64,000 nucleotides of DNA from Rhodospirillales bacterium 24-66-33 (lineage in GTDB: Bacteria; Pseudomonadota; Alphaproteobacteria; Reyranellales; Reyranellaceae). The stretch is from positions 62,001-126,000 of the forward strand of contig NCHQ01000007.1 in NCBI GenBank assembly GCA_002281855.1. The letters are read 5' to 3'. The position numbers and the translations under genes are program-made. Of this stretch, positions 8,539 to 17,830 are shown piece by piece; within the stretch, counting starts at the first letter, position 1, and each line of letters begins with the position of its first letter. Below the pieces are notes generated by a model. That model was given only the letters and a program-made list of their open reading frames with translations, was not told where the DNA came from and did not search any database.

Positions 8539-9404
8539 CGGCCCGGCCGTCGCGCTTCATGCTGGGGGGCAGGACCTACAGTCCTGCCGCAAGCCTGTTG
8601 CTCGCGACGCCGTTCCTGCTGGTTCTGATGCTCGCGTTCCTGCTGCCGCTGGGCATGCTTCTGCGCGAGAGCCTGTTCGTGCCGTCCTTCACGATGGAGC
8701 ACTATCGCCGGGTGTTCGACGAGCCGGTCTATCTGCGGGTGATGTACCGCACGATCCGGATATCGGCGCTGGTGACGTTGATCAGCCTGCTGCTCGGCTA
8801 TCCCCTGGCGGCCCTGATGGCGCGGACGCGAGGGCTGATGCTCAACCTGCTGCTGGTCGCCGTTCTGCTCCCGCTGTGGACGTCGGTGCTGGTGCGCACC
8901 TATGCCTGGCTCGTGCTGCTGCAGCGCAACGGCGTCGTCAACGACCTGCTGACCGGCCTCGGCCTGGTGGACGCGCCCATGCAGCTCCTGCGCACCGAGG
9001 GCGCGGTCGTGCTGGCGATGAGCCATGTGCTTCTGCCGTTCGTGGTGCTGCCGCTCTATGCCACGCTGCGCGCCATACCGGACGACTATGCGCGGGCCGC
9101 CCGGATGCTGGGCGCCAACGGCTTCGCGGTGTTCCGCCACGTCACCCTGCCGCTGTCGATGCCGGGCATCACGTCGGGATGTGTGATGGTGTTCCTGCTG
9201 GCGCTGGGCTTCTTCGTCACGCCGGCGCTGATCGGCGGCCCGCAGCAGATGATGCTGGCCACGTTGGTTCAGCAGCAGGTCACCGAACTGCTGAACTGGC
9301 CCTTCGCCGGCGCCATCATCGGAGTTCTGCTGCTGGCCGTGCTCGGGCTGATGATCGTCTTCCACCGTGTCATCCGGCTCGACCGGTTCGTGGGGCAGTC
9401 GTGA
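8535..9404 (+). CDS. ABC transporter permease, PotB type
   Basis: A 289 aa inner-membrane permease with about six hydrophobic segments, beginning with LLLATPFLLVLMLAFLLPLG. The cytoplasmic EAA loop that contacts the ATPase is visible as DDYARAARMLGANGF ... TLPLSMPGI. I chose ATG 8535 because it forms an ATGA overlap with the ATPase stop; an in-frame ATG at 8502 lies within the ATPase gene. It pairs with the next permease to form the channel of a polyamine/amine/opine-type importer. Confidence 0.9.
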   Translation: MTARPSRFMLGGRTYSPAASLLLATPFLLVLMLAFLLPLGMLLRESLFVPSFTMEHYRRVFDEPVYLRVMYRTIRISALVTLISLLLGYPLAALMARTRGLMLNLLLVAVLLPLWTSVLVRTYAWLVLLQRNGVVNDLLTGLGLVDAPMQLLRTEGAVVLAMSHVLLPFVVLPLYATLRAIPDDYARAARMLGANGFAVFRHVTLPLSMPGITSGCVMVFLLALGFFVTPALIGGPQQMMLATLVQQQVTELLNWPFAGAIIGVLLLAVLGLMIVFHRVIRLDRFVGQS

Positions 9405-10231
9405 GGAGGCGGTCGGAACTGACGGCGGGACGGCTCGCGGCAAACGCCTTTGCCTACGGTGTCGCGATCTTCCTGCTCGTGCCGACGGCGCTGATCGTGC
9501 CGATGTCGTTCGGCCCCGATCGCTACCTCAAATTCCCACCCTCGGGCTTCACGCTCGAATGGTACGCGGCCTATTTCTCCGACCGGGACTGGTTGGACGC
9601 GACCTTCTTCAGCCTGCGCATCGCCGTGCTGACCTCGATCGTCGCGACCGTCGTCGGTGCGCTCGTCTCGCTGGCCCTGGTGCGCGGCCGGCTTCCCGGC
9701 AAGCCCGTGTTCGAGCTGCTGGTGGTGGGGCCGGTGATCGTGCCCAACATAGCGATCGCCATTGCGACCTACCTGGTGTTCGATGGGCTGAAGCTCACCG
9801 GCACGACGCTCGGCTTCGTTGCCGCCCATACCGCGCTCGCGATGCCGTTCGTCGTGTTCACGATCCTGGCCTCGCTGCATCGCTTCGATGCCGATCTCGA
9901 GCGCGCGGCGCTATCGTGCGGCGCCAGTCCGCTGCAGGCCTTCACCTGGGTGACGCTGCCTCAGATACTCCCGGGCATCGTCTCGGCGGCGCTGTTCGCC
10001 TTCATCATTTCTTTCGACGAGCCGGTGATCTCGTTCTTCATTTCGGACCTCGATCATCGCTCGCTGCCGCGCAAGATGTTCGAGGACATCGACTACAATG
10101 TTTCGCCGACCCTGGCCGCCGTTGCCACGGTCCTGACCGGGCTTACCATACTGGCTCTGGTCGTCGGTCATTTCGCCGGCCGCAGCCGGCAGGCCTCGCC
10201 CGCCGCGCGTGGGCCGACTTCCGGGAACTGA
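9401..10231 (+). CDS. ABC transporter permease, PotC type
   Basis: A 276 aa permease with a hydrophobic N-terminus (AYGVAIFLLVPTALIVPMSF) and an EAA loop ADLERAALSCGASPL ... TLPQILPGI. The frame is open far upstream, but GTG at 9401 gives a GTGA overlap with the PotB-type gene and the expected family N-terminus, so I use it. It is the second half of the heterodimeric membrane channel. The substrate-binding protein gene begins 13 nt after the stop. Confidence 0.88.
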   Translation: MRRRSELTAGRLAANAFAYGVAIFLLVPTALIVPMSFGPDRYLKFPPSGFTLEWYAAYFSDRDWLDATFFSLRIAVLTSIVATVVGALVSLALVRGRLPGKPVFELLVVGPVIVPNIAIAIATYLVFDGLKLTGTTLGFVAAHTALAMPFVVFTILASLHRFDADLERAALSCGASPLQAFTWVTLPQILPGIVSAALFAFIISFDEPVISFFISDLDHRSLPRKMFEDIDYNVSPTLAAVATVLTGLTILALVVGHFAGRSRQASPAARGPTSGN

Positions 10232-10244
10232 ACAGGAGAGCAGC

Positions 10245-11291
10245 ATGAAACTGACACGCCGCACGATCCTCGGGGCCGCCGCGACCTTTCCCTTCATCTC
10301 GACGGCTCGGGCCGCCGGCGGCGAGGTGATCATCGCCACCACCGGTGGGCTGATGACGAACAGCCTGCAGGCCCACTTCTACAAGCGCTTCGAAGCCCAG
10401 ACCGGCATCAAGGTTCGCGCCATCGCGATCGAGCTTCCCGACCAGTGGGCGCGGGCGATCGCCGGGGCGCGCAGCGGCAGCGTGCCGTTCGATGTGGTGA
10501 CCGCCACGCCGCCCGACCTGATCCAGCACGCAAGCCTGCTGCAGCCGCTCGATTGCGCCGCCATGCCGGGCATCGTCGCCAATGCGCTGCCCGGGAGCTG
10601 CATGCCGACCGGGATCATCCGGACGGTGGGCGGCATGGCGTTGACGTGGAGCAAGAAAGCCTTCCCGGCGGGCGGGCCGCAATCCTGGGCCGATTTCTTC
10701 GACGTGGCCAAGTTTCCCGGCCCGCGCTCGCTGCCCGACACCGGCGACCGCGATTGGTGGGTGCCGCTGGCTGCCCTGATGGCCGACGGCGTGCCGCGCG
10801 ACAAGCTGTTCCCGATGGACGTGGACCGCGCCTACCGCAAGCTCGACACGATCAAGAAGCACGTCGCGGCCTGGTGGAAGAGCGGCGACAATTCCATGCA
10901 GATCCTGCGCGGCGGCGACGCCGTCATGAGCATGCTCTATTCAAGCCGTGCCGTTCCGCTCGCCAAGAGCGGCGAGTTCGATTTCACCTGGAACGGCGCC
11001 ATCCGCGATACCGGCAATTGGGCGGTGCTGAAGGGCGGACCGAATACCGCGAACGCCATCAAGTTCCTCGATTTCTTCGTACAGGACCCGTCGGAGCACC
11101 TGCCGTTCAGCAACGAGGTGAGCTTCGATTCGAACAACAAGGAAGCGGCCGGCAAGGTGCCGGCCGAGGAGCGGCGCTTCCGGCCTAGCTATCCGGAGAA
11201 CTACGACAAGCTGATCATCGCCGACTATGCGTGGATCGCCGCCGATCGTGCCAAGCTGCGCGAGCGCTGGATCAGCTGGCTCACCAAGTAG
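10245..11291 (+). CDS. Periplasmic substrate-binding protein of the amine-type ABC importer
   Basis: A 348 aa extracellular solute-binding protein of the PotD/PotF-like class 1 type. The N-terminus KLTRRTILGAAATFPFISTA has a twin-arginine start followed by a hydrophobic core and an ARAAG cleavage region, so Tat export is likely. The mature part opens with GEVIIATTGGLMTNSLQ, typical of the family's first beta strand. An AGGAGAG Shine-Dalgarno sequence precedes ATG 10245. Polyamine-type binding proteins bind cationic amines or small amides. Because the dimethylformamidase genes follow directly, the ligand is probably an N-substituted amide or formamide, but this is inference. Confidence 0.88.
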   Translation: MKLTRRTILGAAATFPFISTARAAGGEVIIATTGGLMTNSLQAHFYKRFEAQTGIKVRAIAIELPDQWARAIAGARSGSVPFDVVTATPPDLIQHASLLQPLDCAAMPGIVANALPGSCMPTGIIRTVGGMALTWSKKAFPAGGPQSWADFFDVAKFPGPRSLPDTGDRDWWVPLAALMADGVPRDKLFPMDVDRAYRKLDTIKKHVAAWWKSGDNSMQILRGGDAVMSMLYSSRAVPLAKSGEFDFTWNGAIRDTGNWAVLKGGPNTANAIKFLDFFVQDPSEHLPFSNEVSFDSNNKEAAGKVPAEERRFRPSYPENYDKLIIADYAWIAADRAKLRERWISWLTK

Positions 11292-11298
11292 GCCACCC

Positions 11299-11658
11299 GT
11301 GCTCGTCACGTATCCCGAGGCCGCACACTGGCCGATCGACCCCGACCGGCTCGACCTGGTGGAGGAATTCCGGCGGCAACCGCGCGGACCGCATGGCGAT
11401 GAGCTCCAGAAGCTGCTGCATCGCCTGCGATGGGCGGGCGATCCCGACCAGCCCGGCCGATATGTGCTGATCGTCACGCAGCCCGGCAAGGAATGGATGC
11501 TGGGCCGCCTCCCGCGCCAGCGGGGCAGGCCGATCGAACTCATGCGCAATCACGTCTTCACCTCCATCGCCGAGGCGGAGTGGGAGGTCTTCAAACTGCG
11601 CTGGGAAGCCGTCACGGGCCGCACCCTGCCGCCGCATCTGAGTGAAAAACTGGTATGA
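11299..11658 (+). CDS. N,N-dimethylformamidase-like small (alpha) subunit
   Basis: A 119 aa protein beginning at GTG 11299, 7 nt after the binding-protein stop, and overlapping the large-subunit start by 4 nt (ATGA). The C-terminal half has RYVLIVTQPGKEWMLGRL followed by a segment ending FTSIAEAEWEVFKLRW. This follows the order of the DMFase small subunit as I recall it (tyrosine/tryptophan-rich strand, then a TxEEAxxxVF-like helix). DMFase small subunits are about 130 aa and are always encoded next to the large subunit, as here. Identity to characterised DMFases is probably low, so the assignment rests on position, size and pattern. Confidence 0.72.
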   Translation: MLVTYPEAAHWPIDPDRLDLVEEFRRQPRGPHGDELQKLLHRLRWAGDPDQPGRYVLIVTQPGKEWMLGRLPRQRGRPIELMRNHVFTSIAEAEWEVFKLRWEAVTGRTLPPHLSEKLV

Positions 11659-13889
11659 CCGATACGACCTCCATTCTGGGATATGCGTGGCCGATGGTGG
11701 TCTCGCCGGGCGAAGAAGTGGCCTTCCATCTCTCCAGCCCTTCGGTATCGAAGGCCGATGCCGCCGTGGTGCGCGTGCGCTGTGGCGATCCGGATCCCGC
11801 GGGGCCCGGAATTCGGGCGCACGAGATGGCCGCGCCCTTCGAGCGCACGGTGTCGCTGGTCCACCAGGTCATCCGGCCGGGCTCTTGCGCCATCGTGGCC
11901 GATGCGCCGGCGCTCACGTCGTTCCAGTCGTTCACCGTCGGAGCATTTCTGTGGCCGACGATGCCCGGAGACCGCGCTCAGACCATCCTGTCGCGCTGGA
12001 GGGAAGATACGCAGGAGGGCTGGCGGCTTGGCCTCGACGCGGACGGCCATTTAGAGTTCGTCGTGGCGGCTGGTGGCCGGACATGGCGGGTTGTGACCGG
12101 CGCGGCCCTGTTGTCGCGCGAATGGGTGCTGGCGGGGGCAAGCTGGGACGCCGAAGCCGGCCGCCTCGCGGTCATGGTCCGCAGCGCCGACGCGCAGGCC
12201 GGCCGGGATCGCTCCGAGTGCGTCGAGGCACCAGGGCCGACGGGTCTGGAATGGCCGGCCGCCGTGCCGCTGGTCATCGCGGCCCAGGCCAGCGACGGCG
12301 GCGGCGAGCTGTTCGACGGCTTCTACGACGGCAAGATCGACCGGCCCCGTCTCCATGCCAGCGTGCAGCCGATCGACGGGCTGCACCGGCTTTGCGAAAG
12401 CATGAACTTTCCGATGACCGACGCGCGACTGATCGCTGCGTGGGATTTCTCGCGCGGGATGGCCGGCGAGAGTGTCACCGACCTTTCGGCCCACCACCTC
12501 CATGGCAGGGTGCGTCAGATGCCGACGCGGGGCATGACCGGTGCCAACTGGGACGGCAGCACGGACCGCTGGACCGACTGCCCGGAGCAGTATGGCGCCA
12601 TCCATTTCCACAGCGACGACATGGCCGACGCGGAGTGGGAGCCCACTTTGCGCTTCACCGTCCCGGCGGAGTGGCGCAGCGGCTTCTATGCGCTGCGGCT
12701 GCGTGCGGACACAGGTGACGAGCCCGTCGAAAGTTTCGTCGCGTTCTTCGTGCGCGCCGAACTGGGCAAGCCCCGTTCCAGGCTTGCCTTCGTGGCCAGT
12801 ACCGGAACCTTTCTCGCCTATGCCAACAGCGCGCTACGGTTGGACCAGGTCCACGCCGAGGCGATGCTCGAGGGCGTGCTGACGCTGTCACGGGACGATG
12901 TCTACATTCAGGAGCATCGCGAGGTCGGGCTCTCGACCTACGATACGCATGCCGACGGCAGCGGCTGGAGCATCAGCAGCGCGCGACGACCCATTCTCAA
13001 CATGCGGCCGCGCGGCAACGTGTTCAATTACGGCAACGATACCCACTTCATCGACTGGCTCGAGGAGACGGGGCAGGATTACGACGTCATCACGGACGAC
13101 GACATCCACCGCCACGGCGTTCAGGTGCTGGCGCCGTACACCTGCGTCGTCACGGGGTCGCACCCGGAATATATCAGCCGCGAGGTGTGGGAGGCGTTCG
13201 ACGCCTATCAGCGCAGCGGCGGGCGTCACATGTATCTCGGCGGCAACGGCTTCTACTGGCGCATCGCCTATCATCCGACCGTGCCGCACACGATCGAGAT
13301 GCGCCGCGGCATGACAGGCCTGCGCACTTGGGAAGGCGAGGCAGGCGAGACGGCGCTGGCCTTCACCGGCGAGCCGTCCTCGACCTGGCGCAGCAACGGG
13401 CGTCCGCCCCAGCGATTGGTCGGCGTCGGTTTCGATGGTCAGGTCTTCACCCATTCCTCGCCTTACCGCTGGCTCGATGGCGCAAAGGATCCGGTGCTGT
13501 CATGGCTGACCGCAGGGATCGATCTTGCCGCGCCGCTGGGCGATTTCGGGCTGCGCGGCAACGGCGCCGCCGGGGTCGAGATCGATCGCGTGGACTGGTC
13601 GCTGGGGTCGCCACCCGGCACCGTCTGGCTCGCGACGGCCGACCGGCTCGGCTATGGCGGAACGCCCGCACCGGAAGAAATCCGCACCCTGCATCGCGGC
13701 GTGATGGGAGACCAGAACGCGCAGGTGAGGGCCGATCTGGTCTATTTTCCGACGGCCAACGGAGGTGCGGTCTTCTCGACCGGGTCGATCGCCTGGGTCT
13801 GTGCCCTGTCGCACGCCGGTTACAGGAACAATGTGAGCCAGCTTACCGGAAACGTCCTGAAGCGGTTCCTGGACCCGGCACCCCTGTAG
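11655..13889 (+). CDS. N,N-dimethylformamidase-like large (beta) subunit
   Basis: A 744 aa protein, close to the roughly 760 aa of known DMFase large subunits. The N-terminal region is beta-rich, with a lectin/LamG-like segment near residues 95-200. The C-terminal catalytic DMFA2-type domain contains QEHREVGLSTYDTHADG, RPRGNVFNYGNDTHFIDWLE, TGSHPEYIS and MYLGGNGFYWR. DMFases hydrolyse N-substituted formamides to formate and an amine using a mononuclear iron held by two tyrosines and a glutamate. Candidate ligands lie among the Tyr and Glu residues of these segments, but I cannot assign them without alignment. Both subunits end a transporter operon, implying import plus cytoplasmic amide hydrolysis. 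It could act on an amide other than DMF. Confidence 0.82.
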   Translation: MTDTTSILGYAWPMVVSPGEEVAFHLSSPSVSKADAAVVRVRCGDPDPAGPGIRAHEMAAPFERTVSLVHQVIRPGSCAIVADAPALTSFQSFTVGAFLWPTMPGDRAQTILSRWREDTQEGWRLGLDADGHLEFVVAAGGRTWRVVTGAALLSREWVLAGASWDAEAGRLAVMVRSADAQAGRDRSECVEAPGPTGLEWPAAVPLVIAAQASDGGGELFDGFYDGKIDRPRLHASVQPIDGLHRLCESMNFPMTDARLIAAWDFSRGMAGESVTDLSAHHLHGRVRQMPTRGMTGANWDGSTDRWTDCPEQYGAIHFHSDDMADAEWEPTLRFTVPAEWRSGFYALRLRADTGDEPVESFVAFFVRAELGKPRSRLAFVASTGTFLAYANSALRLDQVHAEAMLEGVLTLSRDDVYIQEHREVGLSTYDTHADGSGWSISSARRPILNMRPRGNVFNYGNDTHFIDWLEETGQDYDVITDDDIHRHGVQVLAPYTCVVTGSHPEYISREVWEAFDAYQRSGGRHMYLGGNGFYWRIAYHPTVPHTIEMRRGMTGLRTWEGEAGETALAFTGEPSSTWRSNGRPPQRLVGVGFDGQVFTHSSPYRWLDGAKDPVLSWLTAGIDLAAPLGDFGLRGNGAAGVEIDRVDWSLGSPPGTVWLATADRLGYGGTPAPEEIRTLHRGVMGDQNAQVRADLVYFPTANGGAVFSTGSIAWVCALSHAGYRNNVSQLTGNVLKRFLDPAPL

Positions 13890-13950
13890 GCCTTCAGGCT
13901 GTCCGGCATCGGGACGCGACCTGCGCCGGCGGCACCGCACGAAAGCGAGG

Positions 13951-14697
13951 CTAGATCAGGCTTGTCGCCACGAGCGTCAGGCCGGAGAGCATGAGCAGCG
14001 CCAGCAGCACGCGACGGAACTGGACGTCGTTGATGCGGCCGTAGAGTGCCAGACCGATCTTCGCGCCGATCAGCGTCGTCGGCACGGTGATCGCCGCCCA
14101 GATCAGGAAGGTCCGGTCGAGGAAGCCCGCGATGCCGGCTGAGATCAGGGCGAGGAACAGCACACTCATGTTGAAGGGTTGGTTGACGCCGCGCTGCTCG
14201 TCCTTGCCGAAGCCGCGGAGCTGCGCCCAGATTGCCGGCGCCGGGCCGCTGAGGCTGGCCATGCCACCCATGACGCCGCCGATGAGGCCCACGACGGCAT
14301 CTGCCGGACGACCGCCGCCCGTCACGATGGGCGGGCGACGCACGAAGGCCATCCAGCCGCTGTAGACGATCAACAGGAGGCCGACACCCATCTTGAGTGG
14401 GTTGGGCTTCACATGGTCGAGCAGCAGCGTGCCCAGCGGCACGCCGGCGATCCCCGCAACCAGCATTGGCCACAGGCGCTGCCAACGCACGCCGCTCCAG
14501 ATGCGGGGCAGGGACTGGATGTGGCCGGCGACACCGCACAGGGCGGTGAGGGGCGCGGCCGTCAGCGGTGACATGGCCTGCAGCCAGAAGCCCAGCGCCA
14601 CCAGCGCGTAGCCGGTGCCGCTCAATCCATTGACGAAGCCAGCGGCCAGCGCCCCGGCGACGACGATCGCGATGTCGCCGGGGGGAGGCAGGGTCAC
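13951..14697 (-). CDS. TauE/SafE family sulfite/anion exporter
   Basis: A 248 aa integral membrane protein with the repeated TauE/SafE pattern: an N-terminal GDIAIVVAGALAAGFVNGLSGTGYALVALGF and a second half containing GGVMGGMASLSGPAPAIWAQLRG, the glycine/proline-rich hairpins of this family. Members export sulfite, sulfoacetate or other organosulfur anions. It starts 6 nt after the gcdH stop, so it is transcribed from the same message downstream of a NitT/TauT-type importer. That would fit organosulfur metabolism but does not prove it. It converges on the dimethylformamidase operon with a 61 bp gap lacking a clear terminator. Confidence 0.85.
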   Translation of the reverse strand: MTLPPPGDIAIVVAGALAAGFVNGLSGTGYALVALGFWLQAMSPLTAAPLTALCGVAGHIQSLPRIWSGVRWQRLWPMLVAGIAGVPLGTLLLDHVKPNPLKMGVGLLLIVYSGWMAFVRRPPIVTGGGRPADAVVGLIGGVMGGMASLSGPAPAIWAQLRGFGKDEQRGVNQPFNMSVLFLALISAGIAGFLDRTFLIWAAITVPTTLIGAKIGLALYGRINDVQFRRVLLALLMLSGLTLVATSLI

Positions 14698-14703
14698 GGC
14701 GGG

Positions 14704-15939
14704 TTAGGCTCCCGAGCTGAACGCCTGGATGCCGGTCATCGCGCGACCGAGGATCAGCGCGTGCACGTCGTGCGTGCCTTCGTAGGTGTTCACGGCCTCG
14801 AGGTTCATCGCGTGACGGATCACGTGATATTCGTCCGAGACGCCGTTGCCGCCGTGCATGTCACGGGCGACGCGGGCGATGTCGAGCGCCTTGCCGCAAT
14901 TGTTACGCTTGATCAGCGAGATCATCTCCGGCTGGGCATGGCCCTTGTCCTTGAGACGGCCGACCCGCAGGCAGGCCTGGAGGCCGAGCGCGATCTCGGT
15001 CTGCATGTCGGCGAGCTTCTTCTGGATGAGCTGGGTGGCGGCCAGCGGTCGGCCGAACTGCTTGCGCTCCATCGTGTAGTTGCGCGCCTGCTTCCAGCAG
15101 AATTCGGCGGCGCCCATGGCGCCCCAGGCGATGCCGTAGCGGGCGTTGTTCAGGCAGCCGAAGGGACCGCCGAGGCCGGCGACGTCGGGCATCATGTTCT
15201 CGACCGGCACGAAGACGTCTTCGAGCATGATGGCGCCTGTCACCGAGGCGCGCAGGCTGAACTTGCCCTCGATCTTCGGCGTCTCGATGCCCTTCCAGCT
15301 GCGCTCGAGGATGAAGCCGCGGATCGCACCGCCGTCGAGCTTGGCCCAGATCACCAGCACGTCGGCGATCGGCGAGTTGGTGATCCACATCTTGGAGCCG
15401 GACAGCTTGAAGCCGCCGGGGACCGTGACGGCGCGGGTCTTCATGCCGCCCGGATCGGAGCCGTGATCGGGCTCGGTGAGGCCGAAGCAGCCAACCCATT
15501 CGCCGGTGGCGAGCTTGGGCAGGTACTTCATGCGCTGCTCTTCGCTGCCGTAAGCATAGATCGGATGCATCACCAGCGAGGACTGCACGCTCATCGCCGA
15601 GCGGTAGCCGGAGTCGACGCGCTCGACTTCGCGGGCCACCAGGCCATAGGTCGTGTAGTTGGCGCCGGCGCAGCCGTACTTCTCCGGAAGCGTCGAGCCC
15701 AGCAGGCCGAGCGCGCCGAACTCGTTCATGATCTCGCGATCGAACTTCTCGTTGCGGTTGGCCATCAGGACGCGCGGCATCAGCTTGTCCTGGCAGTAGT
15801 CGCGCGCGACGTCGCGGATGGCGATCTCGTCCTCGGTCAGCTGGTCGTCGAGGAAGAACGGGTCCTCCCAGTCGAAGGCCCTGGCGTCTGCGCTGATGCC
15901 CTTGGCGGCGCTCTTGATCGGGGTGGCGGCGTTGGCCAT
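14704..15939 (-). CDS. gcdH: Glutaryl-CoA dehydrogenase
   Basis: A 411 aa acyl-CoA dehydrogenase of the glutaryl-CoA type. It shows [17 protein letters not shown] at the N-terminus, [19 protein letters not shown] (flavin loop), [19 protein letters not shown], and the catalytic glutamate in [17 protein letters not shown]. The protein oxidatively decarboxylates glutaryl-CoA to crotonyl-CoA (lysine, tryptophan and aromatic degradation), passing electrons to ETF. It is downstream of an ABC importer (57 nt gap) and upstream of tauE (6 nt). The annotation is firm at family level. Confidence 0.93.
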   Translation of the reverse strand: MANAATPIKSAAKGISADARAFDWEDPFFLDDQLTEDEIAIRDVARDYCQDKLMPRVLMANRNEKFDREIMNEFGALGLLGSTLPEKYGCAGANYTTYGLVAREVERVDSGYRSAMSVQSSLVMHPIYAYGSEEQRMKYLPKLATGEWVGCFGLTEPDHGSDPGGMKTRAVTVPGGFKLSGSKMWITNSPIADVLVIWAKLDGGAIRGFILERSWKGIETPKIEGKFSLRASVTGAIMLEDVFVPVENMMPDVAGLGGPFGCLNNARYGIAWGAMGAAEFCWKQARNYTMERKQFGRPLAATQLIQKKLADMQTEIALGLQACLRVGRLKDKGHAQPEMISLIKRNNCGKALDIARVARDMHGGNGVSDEYHVIRHAMNLEAVNTYEGTHDVHALILGRAMTGIQAFSSGA

Positions 15940-15996
15940 GTCTGCTCCTGCTATTTCGACCGCGTCTTATCAGGCAGGGCAGGCCGCGCCAACGCC

Positions 15997-16797
15997 CTAA
16001 AGGGCTGTCCCGACGATGGTTTTGCCCGTGAGGGCACGGAAAATCTCGAGGTTGAGCTTGCCGAAGGCCTCGGACGCCCGCAGTTCCACGGTGCGGGGGC
16101 GCGGCAGGTCGATGCGGAGGTCCGCGGCGATGCGGCCCGGGCGGGCCGACATGACGATCACGCGATCTGACAGGAAGACCGCCTCCGGGATCGAATGGGT
16201 GACGAAGACCACGGTCTTGCGGGCCTCGCGGCCGACGTCCTTCTCTCCCCAGATCCGCAGCAACTCGAGCGCCATGTCGTCCCGCGTCATGGCGTCGAGG
16301 GCGCCGAACGGCTCGTCCATCAGCAGGAGCGGCGGGTCGAGCAGCAGGGCGCGGCAGAGGGCGGCGCGTTGCTGCATGCCGCCGGACAATTCGCGTGGCA
16401 GCTTGGAGCCGAAACCGCCGAGGCCCGCCATTTCGAGAAGTTGCTCGGCGCGCGACCGCAGCGCGCGCGGGTCCTTGCCGGCGAGCTCGGCCGGCAGCAG
16501 CACGTTCTCGAGGATGGACCGCCACTTCAGCAGGATCGGCGCCTGGAACACCATGCCGACGTCCGGGATCGGCTGCGTCACGGTGCGGCCGGCGACCGTG
16601 ATCGTGCCCGTCGTGGCCGGACGCAGCCCGGCAACGATGCGCAGCAGGGTCGACTTTCCGCAGCCGCTCGGACCGACCAGCGAAACAAACTCGCCGGCGC
16701 CGATCGACGCGGAAATGCCGGCGAGGGCCTCAACCGGGCCGCTCGCCGCCTGATACGTCATGCCGACCCGGTCGAGGTCGATCAGTCCCTTTGTCAC
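15997..16797 (-). CDS. ABC transporter ATP-binding protein, NitT/TauT type
   Basis: A 266 aa ATPase with Walker A GPSGCGKST, signature LSGGMQQRAALCRALL, Walker B LLLMDEPFGALD and switch histidine in FVTHSIPEAVFLSDRV. The EPFGALDAMTRDDMALELLRIW sequence is characteristic of the nitrate/sulfonate/taurine class (SsuB/TauB/ThiZ relatives). It is the third gene of the permease-binding protein-ATPase run, 18 nt after the binding-protein stop. Substrate choice is decided by the binding protein, not by this subunit. Confidence 0.92.
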   Translation of the reverse strand: MTKGLIDLDRVGMTYQAASGPVEALAGISASIGAGEFVSLVGPSGCGKSTLLRIVAGLRPATTGTITVAGRTVTQPIPDVGMVFQAPILLKWRSILENVLLPAELAGKDPRALRSRAEQLLEMAGLGGFGSKLPRELSGGMQQRAALCRALLLDPPLLLMDEPFGALDAMTRDDMALELLRIWGEKDVGREARKTVVFVTHSIPEAVFLSDRVIVMSARPGRIAADLRIDLPRPRTVELRASEAFGKLNLEIFRALTGKTIVGTAL

Positions 16798-16815
16798 GAG
16801 ATGCGACTGCCCGGA

Positions 16816-17802
16816 TCAGTTCGGCATCGCGACCTTGGTGAAGAATTCGGTCGAGTAGACGTTCTTGCACTCGACCTTCTTCGGCAGGCCCATGTAGGTG
16901 TTCACCAGATCGACCGAATCGCACATCTTCTTCTCGTCGATCCAGCCGATGCCGTTCTTGGCATAGCGGTCGGTCTTCATCAGGCCGAGGCCGATCATCA
17001 TGTTGGGGGTCATCACCTCGACGTCGACCTCGGGCACGCGCTTCTTCAGGATCTCCATGGCGGCCTTCGGATCGGCCATGACGTCTCGCCAACCCATGTA
17101 GGAGGCTTCGAGGAAGTCCTTCAGGGCCTTGGGCTTGTCCTTCATCGTCTTGGCACTGGCGATGATCGACATCGAGTACATGTCGAAGCCGAAATCAGCC
17201 CACGGCATCATGACGACGCTGCCCTTGCCGGCGGCCTTCTCGTAGAGCGGGAGGCCGGTGCTGTAGTCGCCGACGCCGTCGACGCGCTTCTCGGCCAGAG
17301 CCGCGATCTTGGCGGAAGGCTCGATGTTGACCCAGGACACCTTGGCCGGATCGATGCCGTTGGCCTTGGCGAAAGCCGGGAACATCTGGCGCTGCGAATC
17401 GCCCGGAGGGGCGGCGAGCGTCTTGCCTTCGAGGTCCTTGGGCTTGGCGAGGGGCTTCTCTTTCAGGCTGAAGATGTTGAGCGGCGTCTTGTCGAACACC
17501 ATGCCGACGGTCTTCACCGTGGTGCCGCGGCCGACCGAGGCGATGACCACGGCGGCATCGGCGAGGCCGGCATCGGCGCGGCCGGTGTCGACCTTGGCAA
17601 TCGAATCGCCGGAGCCCTTGGAATTCTCGAGCGTCACGTCGAGGCCCTTGGCCTTGTAGTAGCCCTTGTCGAGGGCAACCCAGTAGGCCGCGTGGTCGCC
17701 GACCGCGAACCAGTTGAGTGCGAAGGTGAACTTCTCCTGCGCCGAGGCGGCACCGGACGTGGCCAGCAACGCGGCCAGCGCCAGCGACAATGTACGAGTC
17801 AT
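16816..17802 (-). CDS. NMT1/THI5-like periplasmic substrate-binding protein
   Basis: A 328 aa binding protein with a Sec signal peptide (TRTLSLALAALLATSGAASAQ) and a mature start EKFTFALNWFAVGDHAAYWV, the typical NMT1/SsuA-like opening with LNW and a following GYYKAKGLDVTLE. The family includes binding proteins for sulfonates, thiamine pyrimidines, nitrate and riboflavin. The ligand-contacting residues cannot be read from sequence by eye. It sits between the permease and ATPase genes. Coupling with TauE and gcdH leaves organosulfur compounds or an aromatic/dicarboxylate precursor as options. Confidence 0.88.
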   Translation of the reverse strand: MTRTLSLALAALLATSGAASAQEKFTFALNWFAVGDHAAYWVALDKGYYKAKGLDVTLENSKGSGDSIAKVDTGRADAGLADAAVVIASVGRGTTVKTVGMVFDKTPLNIFSLKEKPLAKPKDLEGKTLAAPPGDSQRQMFPAFAKANGIDPAKVSWVNIEPSAKIAALAEKRVDGVGDYSTGLPLYEKAAGKGSVVMMPWADFGFDMYSMSIIASAKTMKDKPKALKDFLEASYMGWRDVMADPKAAMEILKKRVPEVDVEVMTPNMMIGLGLMKTDRYAKNGIGWIDEKKMCDSVDLVNTYMGLPKKVECKNVYSTEFFTKVAMPN

Positions 17803-17830
17803 AGCGATCTCCCTTTTCCCATCCCCGAAC

